Source of the DNA: Allodiplogaster sudhausi
Lineage: Eukaryota > Nematoda > Chromadorea > Rhabditida > Diplogasteridae
DNA length: 64,000 nucleotides
Assembly: GCA_945643635.1 (NCBI GenBank)
Contig: CALZFC010000328.1
Span: forward strand, 185,001-249,000
Direction of reading: 5' to 3'
Positions 48,312 to 60,300 of the stretch are shown piece by piece. The first letter of the stretch is position 1, and the number at the start of each line of letters is the position of its first letter. The translations under genes were made by a program, and so were the position numbers. The notes under the pieces were generated by a model. That model worked only from the letters and a program-made list of their open reading frames with translations. It ran no database searches and was not told where the DNA came from.

Positions 48312-49263
48312 ACGCCTTCAGCACGGCCGACGCGTGCCTTTGCTCTGCCGCCTTCCGTGGCAGCGCCTGCCCGATCCGAGCCTTCTCCCTCTCCCTCTCT
48401 CGCTCTCTCCGTCTCTTCTGCTCCTCCTCCCTCTCTCGCCTCACTCTCCACTCCTCCGCTCGAGGATGCTCAACGCCGCCTCACGCAGCTCGCTCTCATC
48501 ATCGGATGGGAGAGGGTTTGTAATTATTGCTATTTAATTTTTTTCTTCAAATTTTTAATTGCTATTTAATTTTTTCTTTTTTTTCAAATTTATCTGGTGT
48601 CAAAGAATCTATTTTTATTAAGCAAACGAAAATTTTTTATTTCTTTAAGGTTTAGTTATACTTCGCGGCATGAAATCTATGTAGACCGATTTGTAGGCGA
48701 AGCGAGTCACGGACGCGTATCCGACGGTCAAGAATCTCAACTACCTCGCCGACCTCGCCTACACGGAAGATCCTGCGGCCACGCCGCCCCCTTCCGAAGC
48801 TCCGCCCACTTCAGGAGCCACACCCTTTTCCGAAGCCACACTCCCGAGCGCACGAGGAGGAACCGAAGAGAAAGCAAAGAAGAGTGGATGCCAGCGGAAG
48901 AGGTTAACTCTGCTCAGTCAATATTTCTTCCTAACTATTTCCTCGTTTTTCAGAATCAGCCCAGCCTCGACTCCACTCTTCTCGCGCCCTGCTTCTCTCT
49001 CTCCTCTGTCTCCATCGCTCTCTGCATCTCTCTCCCTTTCGTCTCCCTCGCTCTCTGCTTCTCTCTCCCTTCCGTCTCCCTCGCTCCCTGCTTCGTCTGC
49101 CGTCTCCTCGCTCCCCGTGTTCTCTCGCCCTCCGTCGGCTTCTCTGCCCGCTCCCTCGCCCCTTAACAACATCTCTTCGTCTCGTGCCGGCTTTCCACTT
49201 CATGCTGTTCGACGTTCATTTGTCTTCAAAAAATTTTTATTTGGTAGTAGTAAATACCGCTAA
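48312..49263 (+). CDS. 3' end of an unrecognised protein with Ser/Pro-rich tail
   Basis: Three exons in phase: 48312-48515 (a Pro/Ser/Ala-rich start and then RRLTQLALIIGWER), 48697-48902 (AKRVTDAYPTVKNLNYLADL, then a Thr/Pro-rich stretch ending KKSGCQRKR), 48954-49263 (a long Ser/Pro/Leu stretch and then GFPLHAVRRSFVFKKF, stop TAA). About 238 residues are visible. The two short helices across the first junction followed by low-complexity sequence resemble the C-terminus of helical scaffold proteins, but I do not recognise the family. Upstream exons are absent, possibly cut off by the LTR array. The CT-rich third exon is open throughout and ends in a non-repetitive basic tail, which supports real coding. 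Confidence 0.6.
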
Positions 49264-49454
49264 TAGCTCAATAAATGTTGAAACCTTGAAATGAGTAATA
49301 GTAATTAGTGCTGGGTATTCATTATCACTTTTTAAGTGATTTTATTTATTTATTCGTACATCATAAAATATAGATGTGCCAACATTAAGATTTATAATAC
49401 CGCGTATGTAATGAGCAGGTGCAGACTAGGAAAATTAGAGGAAGTGAAAGGGGG

Positions 49455-49590
49455 GAAGGGAGAGCTGAAACCTCCACACCTTTCGGCGTGCGACGGATGA
49501 TATGCGGGGTGAGCGACTTCCCGAGGGTGGGCCAGACCCTTCAGCACGAGAGAGAGTGCTGCCGCCACACACCGAAAGGGCGTAGGGCAG
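49455..49590. repeat. Short imperfect inverted repeat
   Basis: cacacctttcggcgtg and its imperfect inverse cacacaccgaaaggg enclose about 70 bp of GC-richer DNA in an AT-rich spacer. Confidence 0.4.
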
Positions 49591-49779
49591 CCAGGGACAC
49601 TTAGGACGAAGGGATAGAATATGTGCATTTAGCATATAAAGAATTACAAAATATAATACTATATAATCAAAAGTATGCATGGTACACTTTTTAAGTGATT
49701 GCTCACTGCATGTGTAATATTCAAAGTGTATATGTGCTTTTTTTCGCATTTTCATTATTTTCGAAGGTCATATTTTAAG

Positions 49780-49932
49780 ATGCCCGCACTTCCTGACAGC
49801 GATGCCGAGTCGACGCAAGAGGCCTTCGAGGGTAGTCTGATCGACTGGGAGGCCGAGAGTGTCCAGGCAGGAAATGGAGACGAAGAGTACGCCCCCTCTT
49901 CTACCCCCTTCCAGCTCACCCTGCTGGATTGA
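49780..49932 (+). CDS. Small acidic open frame, possible first exon
   Basis: ATG frame of 50 codons, rich in Asp, Glu and Ser (PALPDSDAESTQEAFEGSL), ending TGA. Its composition looks coding and it precedes ASC gene 2 by about 1 kb. It could be a small protein, the 5' exon of that gene using an internal donor, or chance. No match is known to me. 49.95-50.98 kb otherwise holds no recognisable gene. Confidence 0.3.
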   Translation: MPALPDSDAESTQEAFEGSLIDWEAESVQAGNGDEEYAPSSTPFQLTLLD

Positions 49933-50980
49933 GAAGAGAGGGACATTGGAGAGAACTCCCTTCGAGGCCACTCTGTGCTGGATTGAGGAGACGCGAGGAG
50001 GAGCATTGGAGAGAGACTCCGGATCCTCTTGATCTTAATTCTATAAAGTCTTGTTTGTTGTTGTTGCTGTCGTTGCCTGGACACAATCAAGATCATCAAA
50101 AGTGTGAAGGATGGAAACAGAAGTAACTTTGAAGAAAGGGAAAAAAATCCGTGGCAGACAATTTCGTAAGCTGTAAGTGAAACTCTAACTGATGAGAAAT
50201 TGGGCAACTTTTTCGAATATAATTTTTTTCTGAAGGATAAGGTGCTCGTCCACACAAATTAATGACAAAGTCATTCTCATAACAGAACGGTTGCATCTTT
50301 TTCTACTCTAGGAGATAGATACATACAAACATATCTACTACTGTCCGAGCACAGTCTTATTGTCACTCCCTTGTTGGCATTTTGTTTGCTTTTGTAAAAA
50401 AAACCTTTCTATTAATATAACTAATATGTTGATTAAATTCTCTGAAAACTTGCGTTTGAGGCGAGCGTGTAGGCACCATTTTGGTTGGGAGAGAATGGCA
50501 CAAAGATATGTGGAGGGACAACAATGAACACTGGAGCATGGTCAGACACATGGAGTCTCTCGGTTAAGTGTCATACGAAGTCTGCTTTCTTCAAAAGAGT
50601 GGGCCCCGTCGTTACTTGGGACAACCGAGAAGCGGAGGCCTTCCAAGGTGAAGAAGGAAAACACATGTCGCGGACGACTACTTCTCGATTACGCCCAAGA
50701 GTACATACTCGCCGCGCACATTTTTGCACACTTGACTTTTCGTCTTCTTCTTTTTTCCCACTTTATCGAACTAAGCAACATCTTTTAACTTTCTTTCGTC
50801 AAGAAGCCATTCAGATGTTAACAATTTTGCCTCTTCGCGCTTCTGTGTAAATCTTATTTGAGACTCTAATAGATATGATTAATTTTTCAAATTTTATGCA
50901 AAATTTTTTGGAAGGAAAGGAAGCTTAAATAATAAAAAAGCAAATAGAAATATAATAAATAAATAAATAAATAAGGCGAA

Positions 50981-53900
50981 ATGAAATCGCCGACCGTGGA
51001 CATCTTCGCCAACTTTGCCGTCTGGTCGAGCATCGCCTCCCTCCGCAACATTCCGAACAGTCTGACGAGATGCGAAGGTGTCTTCTGGATCGTTGTCTCC
51101 GTTCTGCTGTTTCGTGCATTTTACATACATATTAATAGTCGTGTATTTTACAGATTGGACTATTTTCAAAGATGTTATTTATTTCACTTTTTTCTCCCCG
51201 TTTATGAAGGTGTTGCTCGGATGGCGCACTAAAAACAAGCATTTGTATGATGCAGGACTGCCTTATTCACGCTTCAACTCATTCTTATCGTCCTTCGATA
51301 CATGTCCTTCCCTGCCGACACGCTCGCCACGGTGGCCTTCCATGAGCAGGCTAGACAGAAAGATGATCATTCTTTTGGGAGAGGAGACGGGGCGAGAGAG
51401 AGAGAGAGAGAGAGAGAGCAAAGCGAGAGAGACAAGAGAGGGAGAGGATAGTAGTGGACCGAGAGAGAAAAGGAGAGAGAAAAGGTGATATTTATCGATT
51501 TTATTACTTATAAAATTAATATTATTCTTGCCTTTAATGCTACTTATGCCTTGCAGACGTTCCCTACCATCACAATCTGCAACTTCAACGCCTTCAAGCG
51601 AGCCGTCGTCGAGAGCAACACCGACTTTGCTGACATCGCCCGTCTGATGCGCGAGTACGACGCGCTCATGAACAACGTCACGACGACGGACACCTATGGA
51701 CTGGCATGTGCGTCCGATCGACGTGAGCGTCGGCAACCAGACGGCCGTCGCGCTCCAGAAGGCGAGGAGGATAAGGCTTAGGGCTTAGGGAGTAAGGCTT
51801 AAGGAAGCATCGACTAAGCCTTAAAGTCCTAAGTTTTGCTAGGCTAAATTTGATTCTAAGCATGACCATATTGTAGAAGAAGTACCAACGACTGAGAGAA
51901 CCGTACGGCTCTTGCACTGATACGCAGTCGTCGGATGACAACTTTTATGTGGCAAAGGTCTTTTTTTATATAACGAAGTTCTAAGTAATCTATTTTCAAT
52001 TAATGAAATAAGTAAATAAAAACCCATGATAAAAAAACCCCGTCATATTTGACAAGTGAGACCCAGTTTAGGGCTACGCCTACAACTACGAAACATGCAG
52101 CTATAGCTGCCTGCAACGCTACATTATGAAGCAGTAAGTTATACCCTTCAATTTGTCTTACACCTGAGGCCATCTGACAAAGCCGAATCTTGGATGTCGA
52201 GCCAAACTTTTTAGGTGCGGTTGTGCCGATCCGCGCTTCGAACGTGAACAGAATCCGAAAAGTCGACTCTGCGCCACGGCGACAGACAGTTCAAAAGCTT
52301 TCATCTTATTTAATTAAATTATTTATTTCATTTAGATTAAATTGTATATTTCGCATGATACTTAAACATGTTATTTAGGGACCGTGTCAAAACAGCAACG
52401 ACATTTGCGCAAAAATCCCATAACTTTGTTCAGGGTGATCTTACCGGTTCAACCAATATTCCGCGCGATTGCTCTCATTGAGATGAATTGAACCATATAG
52501 GTTTCGCAGTTCTTGGACAGCAGACAAAAAAGTTGAAAATTTGAAATTTTTAAGCTTCAGTCACAAAAGTGCTATCGTTGGATAGATCTTGTAAAGAAAA
52601 ATTGATTGGTGCTAATTTTATCCGTCTGCGATAACAATGAAGAAAGTTATGACACTTTTAGCGCAAATGTCGTTGCTGTTTTGACACGGTCCCGTTATTT
52701 ATTATATGCTATTGTTACGTCGTACAATGATGGAAGGCCTACTTTGCAGTGTCGTGCCTGCAGACGTTGAAAGGCGCTAATCCGTACGCGGAGTGCGCTT
52801 GTAAGATGGCGTGCGATGAGACGGACTTTACCGTCACAGTTACGCAGGCAAAGTGAGCTACATTTTTATTATTATTATTAGTAGTTGTAAAATTTTTATC
52901 ATTTTAAATGGTAGACGATTATGGTACATTTCATATCCAATATCGCATTCTTTCCTTCTATAAAGGGTATTTTGAAATTTGTGAACTATTCTTACCATTA
53001 GATATCCATCCGAGCGTTATACGGTCGGCACGGGCACCACCGAGCAGCTGGTGAATCTGCAGGTGGAGTGAGAGAGAGAGAGAGTGCGAGAGACAGAGAG
53101 AGAGAGAGAGACAAAAAAGAGACGGAGATAGACAGCGGATAATATCTTTAAAGGAAGCATTTAAAGGAGACTTTAATCGATTTTTTCAACAGCTTTTGTA
53201 TTACAAAAAACACCAATTTGCAGGAAGAGCAAGGCGTCACCGTGATATACACAACTCGGCCGAGTACAATTAGGTAATATTAGGAATCTTTTCGAATCAT
53301 TAGTAGTCTTTTTTTTCTCTTTTTGAGTGAGCCTTATATCTTCAGCTGTAGTCTTCAATGCTTCTTGTTAGCACTCCTTCTAGGAGCGAGCCAAGCACGA
53401 CAAGACCTCCGACGACATCTCCGTCGACTTCGACTTCATCGACCTCGGCGCCGTTGACTTCGTCCTCGTCCACCACCACTCAATCTTCCTCCACCGGATC
53501 GTCTACTTCTTCGCAAACGACGACATCGTCAAGCACCACGACGCCGCCCCCAACTGCAACTCCTCTACTGCCAGTTCTAACAAGTCAGCCAAATTGTCAT
53601 TTAGTTTGCGGAGTCAGAGCGACATGCCTTTCAAAGGGCTTACGTTATATAAAGATTGGAAGAGTAAATTACATTTTAAATACGATCTGAATCCCACCAT
53701 CTCTCAGCATTGCTCGGCCCTCCTGAGACCACCTCCACGACTGGCGAGCGAAGCACGACAACCCAAGAAGACACGACGTCCTCCTCAACAACGACATCGT
53801 CGACAACTACTTCTACCAGCACTATGACCACAACAAATACGTCTACACCGTACGCCCATGCAAAAAAGAGCAATTGAAGTCGAAGAAAACAGAACAATGT

Positions 53901-56202
53901 GTTCATGGTCTTGTATGAATTTCATTCAGCTTATTATTAAACAAGAAACGTGTTTCCGGAAACGTTTGGATTGATCAGTTATTGAACAAGAATGTAAGAT
54001 AAATATACAAAAAAAACTGGCTTCCTATTGGCCGATAAAATTGCCGTTAACTTTGTAAGCGAGCGCAAAGAAATCTCAACATTTTAGCCCATGCGTAGAT
54101 GACACCGTTGGCCAGGACTTGAAGGCTACCGGAAATTTCATCGACTGCCCGGATTCGCCAGTGCCGCTCGGCTGCGTGTACGTTGCATAGAAGCTTAGGC
54201 TTATTTTAATTCTCTTCCAGAAATAAGGAAATATTTCATTTATGTTTGAAATAAAGCAATAAGACAGTTTGTAGGCTGCCCGTCAATGTATGTACATACA
54301 TAGATGATTTCTTGAAAATCTGTAAATCATTTCTTTTTTTCTTATAATCTTAATAAATATTAGTTCATGCTTTTTCTCAAAACGCATTTTTTGATGCCGT
54401 AAATGAGATGACGGGGTGAGAGATATGTAGATAGGTGTAGTGCATTGACGTGGCGCAACTTGAGGGGCGCGACGATTTGCTGCGTGCAGACGAGCCTCAC
54501 GACGTTGCGTGGCTGCTGGCCCTGCACGTATCAGTGTCCGGGCCATTTGTATACGTTTGGCGGATGCACAACGATGCAGTGCTCGCAAGTAATTTGGCCA
54601 GCTTCTACACTCGCTTAAAGAATTACAAAACGGTAGCAAAGATTATGGAGTCAGAAAACAAATTATATGATGACGAAATCTCTTTTACTAATGTATGTAT
54701 GCACTATTCATTATTCTGAGTTTTTTTCTTCTTATTTTCTTTTCGGCTCATGTCAGTCTTCTGTGCTTCGTTTCCAGTTCTTGCAATCTTACACGTTTGT
54801 GAACAACGCGAATACGATGCCGTCGTGGTCCGGCTTTGAAACCGGCAGCGGTCCTTCGAACCAAATGTGCAACGGCCAGGTGAGTTTCGAGGTCTCGAAC
54901 TCCAAGTCTGGGCAGCCGATCGGTGCGAGCAGTGGAAAGAAGAAGAAAAGGTTAGGGACAATCATCAGAAATGCTAGTGATTTTTAATGAGTGAAATAGT
55001 ATATTGATGGAATTGACATTTCAATTAGAATGAAGAAAAGAAACTCTTTGCGCTCAGGAACGTCTAAAACCATGCTGGGGGCGGGTATATGTAAATATCT
55101 CACAAGTAAAATCTCTCAATAAAATAAAAACTAGAATAAAATGTTATCTTTTGCACATTTCTATTTTGCACGTCAGATCCGTGGAAGAGAGCGACAGCTA
55201 CACCGAATTGAAGCTCGATGCTGAAAAGACTCGGCCAAAGAGAAGCGCCATGGCTGATCTCCTCAAACGAAGCGGCTCCGCTGGTGTCAGACGGGAGATC
55301 AGACTAGAGATCAAACTAGAGATCAGACTAGAGATCAGACGAGAGACTCAGGCGACAAACTCAAAAATCTCTTAAGAACCACGGTTTTTGCATGTGAGAA
55401 AACAAAATTCCTTACTTCTACACAATTCGAGCAATATCTTGCTTAAAAAAATGAACACAAAATGGACTTAAATGTCCCGCCCGAATTGGCAGTTTGAGCC
55501 TTATATAGTTGTCTGATACAGTAATCAATCCTTTCATTTCAGCTCGGCAGCTGCGAGTCCTGGAACGAAAACTTTCCGAATGTTACTGAATGCCTAGCAT
55601 GGTTGGTGTCTGGTGAAGTTTGTTATTGTTCCATCACATACAACTCTAATTTAGGTACAAGAATAATGGCATGATCCTTCAAGTCTACTTCAGCTCGCTC
55701 GCTGTCAATATCTACACGGAAACAGCGAGTTATGATGTCAGCACTAAAATATTTCTTGGCAAAGTTCCAAGTTACATATGACGTCATCATTAAGACCATT
55801 ACTTGGCAAAGATGCAAGCTATGCTGTTAGCTTTAAAATATTACTTGACAAATTGAGAAAGTAAATGGGATGGTGCAGAATGCACACAGCTAACTATTGG
55901 ACAAATTCTATCAGAACATTTAACATTATACAACATTCATTCCAAAGACATTTTTTTCATCATTCTGTTAGTAAATAGAAACGAAGAAAATTATGTATGT
56001 ACATATGTATAAATGGAAAAAAAATTATTTAATTAAAGTTTTAAAGTTGTCGACCGCGCTCGCGGAGCTGGGCGGCCAGGCGGGTCTCTATCTCGGTCTC
56101 TCCATCATTTCACTCGTCGAAATCGCCGGACTTCTCATCGTCCTCTTCCTCTTCTGCGCGCACGGCTGCAAGGATTTGAAGCCGAAGGTGATTAAGAAAT
56201 AA
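50981..56202 (+). CDS. Degenerin/ENaC (ASC) channel gene 2 with mucin-like and Cys-rich insert
   Basis: ASC sodium channel. Exons: 50981 to about 51105 (N-terminus), 51256-51349 (helix 1), 51557-51707 (TFPTITICNFN), about 51715-51761 (DVSVGNQTAVALQK), 51877-51957 (EPYGSC), 52072-52133, 52215-52288 (CGCADPRF), 52750-52852 (CACKMACDETDF), 53002-53062, 53224-53273, 53384-53583 and 53708-53849 (Ser/Thr-rich, mucin-like), 54088-54177, 54435-54588 (Cys-rich, CWPCTYQCPGHL), 54778-54879, 55543-55601, 55655-55736 (NNGMILQVYF), 56047-56202 (helix 2, GGQAGLYLGLSIISLVE). Phases agree from 51877 to the stop. The stretch from 53224 to 55601 is extra compared with usual ASC channels. Problems: the 51105/51256 junction is unresolved, and the finger region between YG at about 51700 and DVSVG is missing with a frame change. 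The gene may therefore be broken or misassembled. Confidence 0.85.
51355..51485 (+). repeat. GA tract after ASC gene 2 exon
   Basis: A GA-rich run starts soon after exon 51256-51349, whose end is best explained by a GC donor (cag/gctaga) that keeps phase with the next exon. Confidence 0.75.
51772..51850 (+). repeat. GGCTTAGG-rich degenerate repeat
   Basis: aggcttagggcttagggagtaaggcttaagg and neighbours resemble the CCTTA-rich tract at 640-850 on the other strand. It lies in a short ASC intron just after the deleted region. Confidence 0.5.
52378..52693. mobile_element. 316-bp hAT-type MITE in ASC gene 2 intron
   Basis: Perfect 33-bp terminal inverted repeats starting gggaccgtgtcaaaacagca, flanked on both sides by the 8-bp direct repeat gttattta (52370-52377 and 52694-52701). 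An 8-bp target duplication is the hAT-superfamily habit. There is no coding capacity; the inner part is also partly palindromic. Confidence 0.9.
53068..53130 (+). repeat. GA tract after ASC gene 2 donor
   Basis: The donor gtggagtgagagaga at 53063 becomes a (GA)n run of about 50 bp. Confidence 0.85.
54970..55540 (+). other. Long ASC gene 2 intron with an open stretch
   Basis: After a cag at about 55178 a frame reads SVEESDSYTELKLDAEKT and continues through a 15-bp direct repeat (agatcagactagaga units, 55287-55345) encoding alternating basic and IRLE-like residues to a stop near 55375. Its phase does not fit the flanking exons, which join perfectly without it. It may be an alternative exon, a relic or chance. 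Confidence 0.3.
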
Positions 56203-56329
56203 AAAATATATATTCAAGATCTTTTTTCTCGACGTTAAATCAGTGTTGTATTACTATTTTTGGTGTCATTCATTATTTGAGTTATTATTTTATTCTCATT
56301 TTTCTTCATTCAAACGACTTTGCTTCAGG

Positions 56330-56382
56330 TGTCGGATCAGAGCCGCCGTGGATCTTATATTGCAAGCCAGAACGAATAGCGG
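56330..56382 (+). CDS. Possible alternative last exon of ASC gene 2
   Basis: If the AAG/gtgatt site at about 56190 is used as a donor, the ttcag acceptor at 56329 adds VSDQSRRGSYIASQNE and a TAG. Without splicing, the frame ends at 56202 after VIKK. Both cytosolic tails are plausible. Beyond this, 56.4-57.3 kb shows no recognisable gene. Confidence 0.4.
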
Positions 56383-57322
56383 CCGAGTTTATATTCCCGG
56401 AATCGTTAGCTATCTGTTCAGCTCGATCGCCATTTTCCTGATAGCTGTCTTTGTGATTTGTGCTTGTTTCAGCGACATTTATAAACATTACTGGTTCCAT
56501 TTGAGCTGAACACCCAGACTATTAGCCATTATTGGCTACGGATATCAAGTACATTATAAGTACTTTGAGCAACAAATTGTAGCTACGATACTTTATGTTG
56601 TTGCTACTAATACTGTTGCTTATTGCCCGCAGACGACGGGTGCTCTTAAACATGTTTTATAACATTAAAAAGACCATTTACGGGAGTGAGTGTTGCGAGA
56701 GGGGGTGGGCAGCCGCCTTCTTCTTCGCTCTCGTACCAATTGCAAGTGCTACGAGAGCGAAGAGGCTCTCCGCCCGTCTGGGGCGGGCTTGCGATCTCTG
56801 CTTATAGTCTACCCATCTCTAACACCTCCAATGGCAGAATATAACTTTAACCTCTTCCGTAAGAGATGTCCGGCTTTTCTATAAGAAAGAACGAAAGAAA
56901 GGACATTGCTCCTCATGGACTCTTGGCATCATCAACTATATCGCTTAAATGCTATTGAATGACAAAGAAAGAAAATATATCGAGAGAGAGAGTGAGTTTT
57001 ATCCAGAGAAGCAGAGAAACATAGCAAAAGGAAGCGAAATCGGCATCAGTGTGCGTGCGCGGCCGGCTCAACCGATTAAAAACTACAAAATGTCTTCTGA
57101 AGATACAGAATGTGCTCGACCAAACAACAAATAATTCTGTAGGTTGCTATACTACAGATATTTCTGTATCTCATTCTGTAGAATATGACCAAATATTTTT
57201 CTGTGTGTATAATGTTTCTCGAAACAGGTTTTGGGTGGTATCTGTATATTTTATTCCATATTAAATTAAGAATAAAGCAGAGATCGAGGAACATTAGTAT
57301 TGAATATTAGTGAGGAAATTTT

Positions 57323-60300
57323 TCACGATTTCTTCACCTTACAGATAGAAATGCGATTGATTATCGACCGGAGAATAGAGCGACAAATGAAGAATGCCAC
57401 AATAACGGCGAGAGTTAGCGCAAGGAGAGCAGCGGCAATGACATCAATGAGGAAGTACTGAATCCATCCTAGTTGTAGTCCGCGCGGGGTCAGCGACTTG
57501 GCAGAGCCGAACTCAGCCGCGAACTCGACGTGTTTCACTAGCAATTCGCGAGGAGAAAACGGACGGCGAGACAGCATTCGAGACGTCTTCTTCGCATTCA
57601 CGTACAAGCTAAAAGAGGAACGGAAATAACAGTCAACAAAGAATCTGAATCTGAGGTGACAAACAGTATTGTGAGCATTGTTGTGTCCCTTACTGTCAGT
57701 GTTCAAGCATTTGTTTTTTTTTGCTTCTAATTATTTATAGTAAAGCCTTTTATTGATGTGTACATACATACATACAACCTTTTAGTGGTGAGTAGTCGAC
57801 CGAACGTTTCAAACAATCTCTTTGGCTGAAAAATAACGACAGTTTACTCTGAAGAAAGAAATCCAGAGAAAAGAGGCAAAAGGGAAAGAGATTGTTGTGA
57901 CCTGAGCAGCTTCTCGCTTGTCGAGCACGAGGCCGATGCCATTGTGGGCCATCATGGCTGCATTCCTTGGCTGGTCGGCAAAGAGTGGAATGAAGATGCC
58001 CGGGACGCCTCGCACGGCTGCTTCCTGGCACGAGGCCATTCCGCCGTGAGAGATGACGCCAGTCACGCGGGGGTCGCCTTCAAGCTGATATACTGTACAT
58101 TTGCGGGAAAAAATAAATTATTTTCGTGAACCCAAAACTATATACTCTATCTTTCTTAAATTCGGGCCTTTGTGTTTGATAAAAGAACGAGACAACATGT
58201 GGATCAGAGAGACTCGACTTCAATCTTCATGAAATTCCAATCAATAGCGGTTGAGTTTCCTCCTTTAAGGACAATTTTTTGTTGTGAATTATAAATTGCG
58301 TACCTAAAAGGTCGTTCTGTGGCATCCACTTGACGAGCGCGACATTGGCGAGCGACGCAAGAAGCGACGTCGCGAACTCGTCTTCTTGCTCTTCGTACTT
58401 CCATATGAAGGTCACATTCGGATATGTCGTAAGCAGCTGGACATTCATTTTTTTTAAAGATTTTCACGAATAGTCTTATTGTTTACTTTTATTGTTTGAG
58501 CGAACAAAAAAAGATTTTTAGAAAGAAATACGGAAAAAGCAGCACCTCAACGAATGATTTCTTCAATGACCGCGGCATCTGCGCGCTTTTGACGATCGTG
58601 CCAAAGGAAATGAGAACATTCAACGAACGACGGTTCAGAATTGCGTCCCAAGACTACCAGAAAGGAATTTATTATTTTGTAAGCAATAAAAAGGAACGCA
58701 AAGTCAAAAGGCGCAACAGAAATTGACTAATTGTAAGGAAAACAGCAGGAATTATTGCTAGAGCGACTTGAGCAATGAAGCGAAAAGCGTCTAGTGTGAT
58801 TCATTGTTGATTTTTAAATAAAAAAAAGAACTTTCTTCGACCTTGTCTAGTGGCATCGGATTCTGTATGCCGATTCCGCCGAGGTCGACGACCTTTCTGA
58901 GCAGCGGACGGGCAAAGTCGATGAGCGGCTCAGAATTTGTGAACACGAACGCCGTTTCCGATATCAGCTTCTAAAGCAATTATCATTATTATTTATTTTA
59001 TCATTTAAGTTAGCTGATACGACAAAATTTTTATGAGAATAAACAACAATAGAGTTCTATCTTCAATGTAAAAGAGAAAAGGATGAGTTGATTTAATCGA
59101 ATTAAATGCAGAAGATGACAGAAAATGAATTAATGCAAGTTTGAATTGCCGAAATTTTTTTGCCCTTGGCACTCCCGTTTTTGTATATTTTTTCGCAGGT
59201 CGCACAAATCCGCTTCATGAAAATAACAGCATGAGAGAGTGAAGGGCCGCGAGAATTTGAGAGCTCAGATAATTTTTCTGGTGATTGCCAGCCATTAATC
59301 AAAGAAACTGATAAAATAACGCACCCTCATTCCGGGAAAGTTTCGAAACGCTCGCTGGAAGATTTCGTCCGCGCATTCGATCGCTCCGTCCCAGCGAACA
59401 TTGACGAGATGCGTCTGGAAGACATTCAAGGCGCGACTCCAAAGTGAAGAGTCCAGATGCAGTGTGGACAAGCCTGTAATTACTAGTTACAGTAGTCAAG
59501 TTGAAGATATTTTACGGCATATTTTATGAAAGATTTTGTTATACATACTATACGCATATATACAAATGTAAGGAACGTTTGGCCAGATTCTATACGTCTG
59601 CTGTTACGTCAAAATATTCTTTAAGGCTTGGGTCATCTTCATTGCGCCCCAACTCGGATTGTAGCTCGGAACGACAGGAATGCCGAGGTCGAAGGCGACA
59701 TTATCGAAGAGAGTTGTCGTCGAGACTGCGATCGTTGCCTTGATGCCCACGACATGTGCGAGTCCTCAAATATTTTGTTTCTTTTTTTTCTAAATTATTT
59801 CAGTATCATGATCATTCTGAATTATCTTAAAGCAATATTACATAAGTAGTTTGGCAAGTATTTATTTTTCCTAACTTTAGATCTCATTTGTTTCTTGATT
59901 TCTCTTATTTTATTGAAAAGAAGTAGAAAAAACCAAGCGCGCAATAGTCAAAGGTCTCGTAGATGAGCAAGTCGTAGTTGAACTCCCGCAGCTCTTCGAG
60001 GAGTCCAGGATGGCGAAGGGTCGCCTCGCATTGCGGACAGAACATGCCGTTCCAACGGTTGCGAATCTAGAGACGAGTGGCAATTGAATGAATATCTCTC
60101 CATATATCAATCAAATTTACATTTACATGAACATGTATGTACACACATACATACATACATACATACATCCGTGTAAATTATTTTCAGCGCTTTACAAATA
60201 TTTATATAAGAACTTATTAAAGTGTCCCAACCATCTGCGCAGCCTCGAAACCGTATTCAGTCGTCCAATGGTCTACGCGCCCGAGAGCGACCATCTCGCA

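Noticed and set aside
55178..55375. Exon SVEESDSYTELK... as part of ASC gene 2
   Set aside because: It needs a different phase from both neighbours, which join directly without it. It is kept only as a possible alternative.
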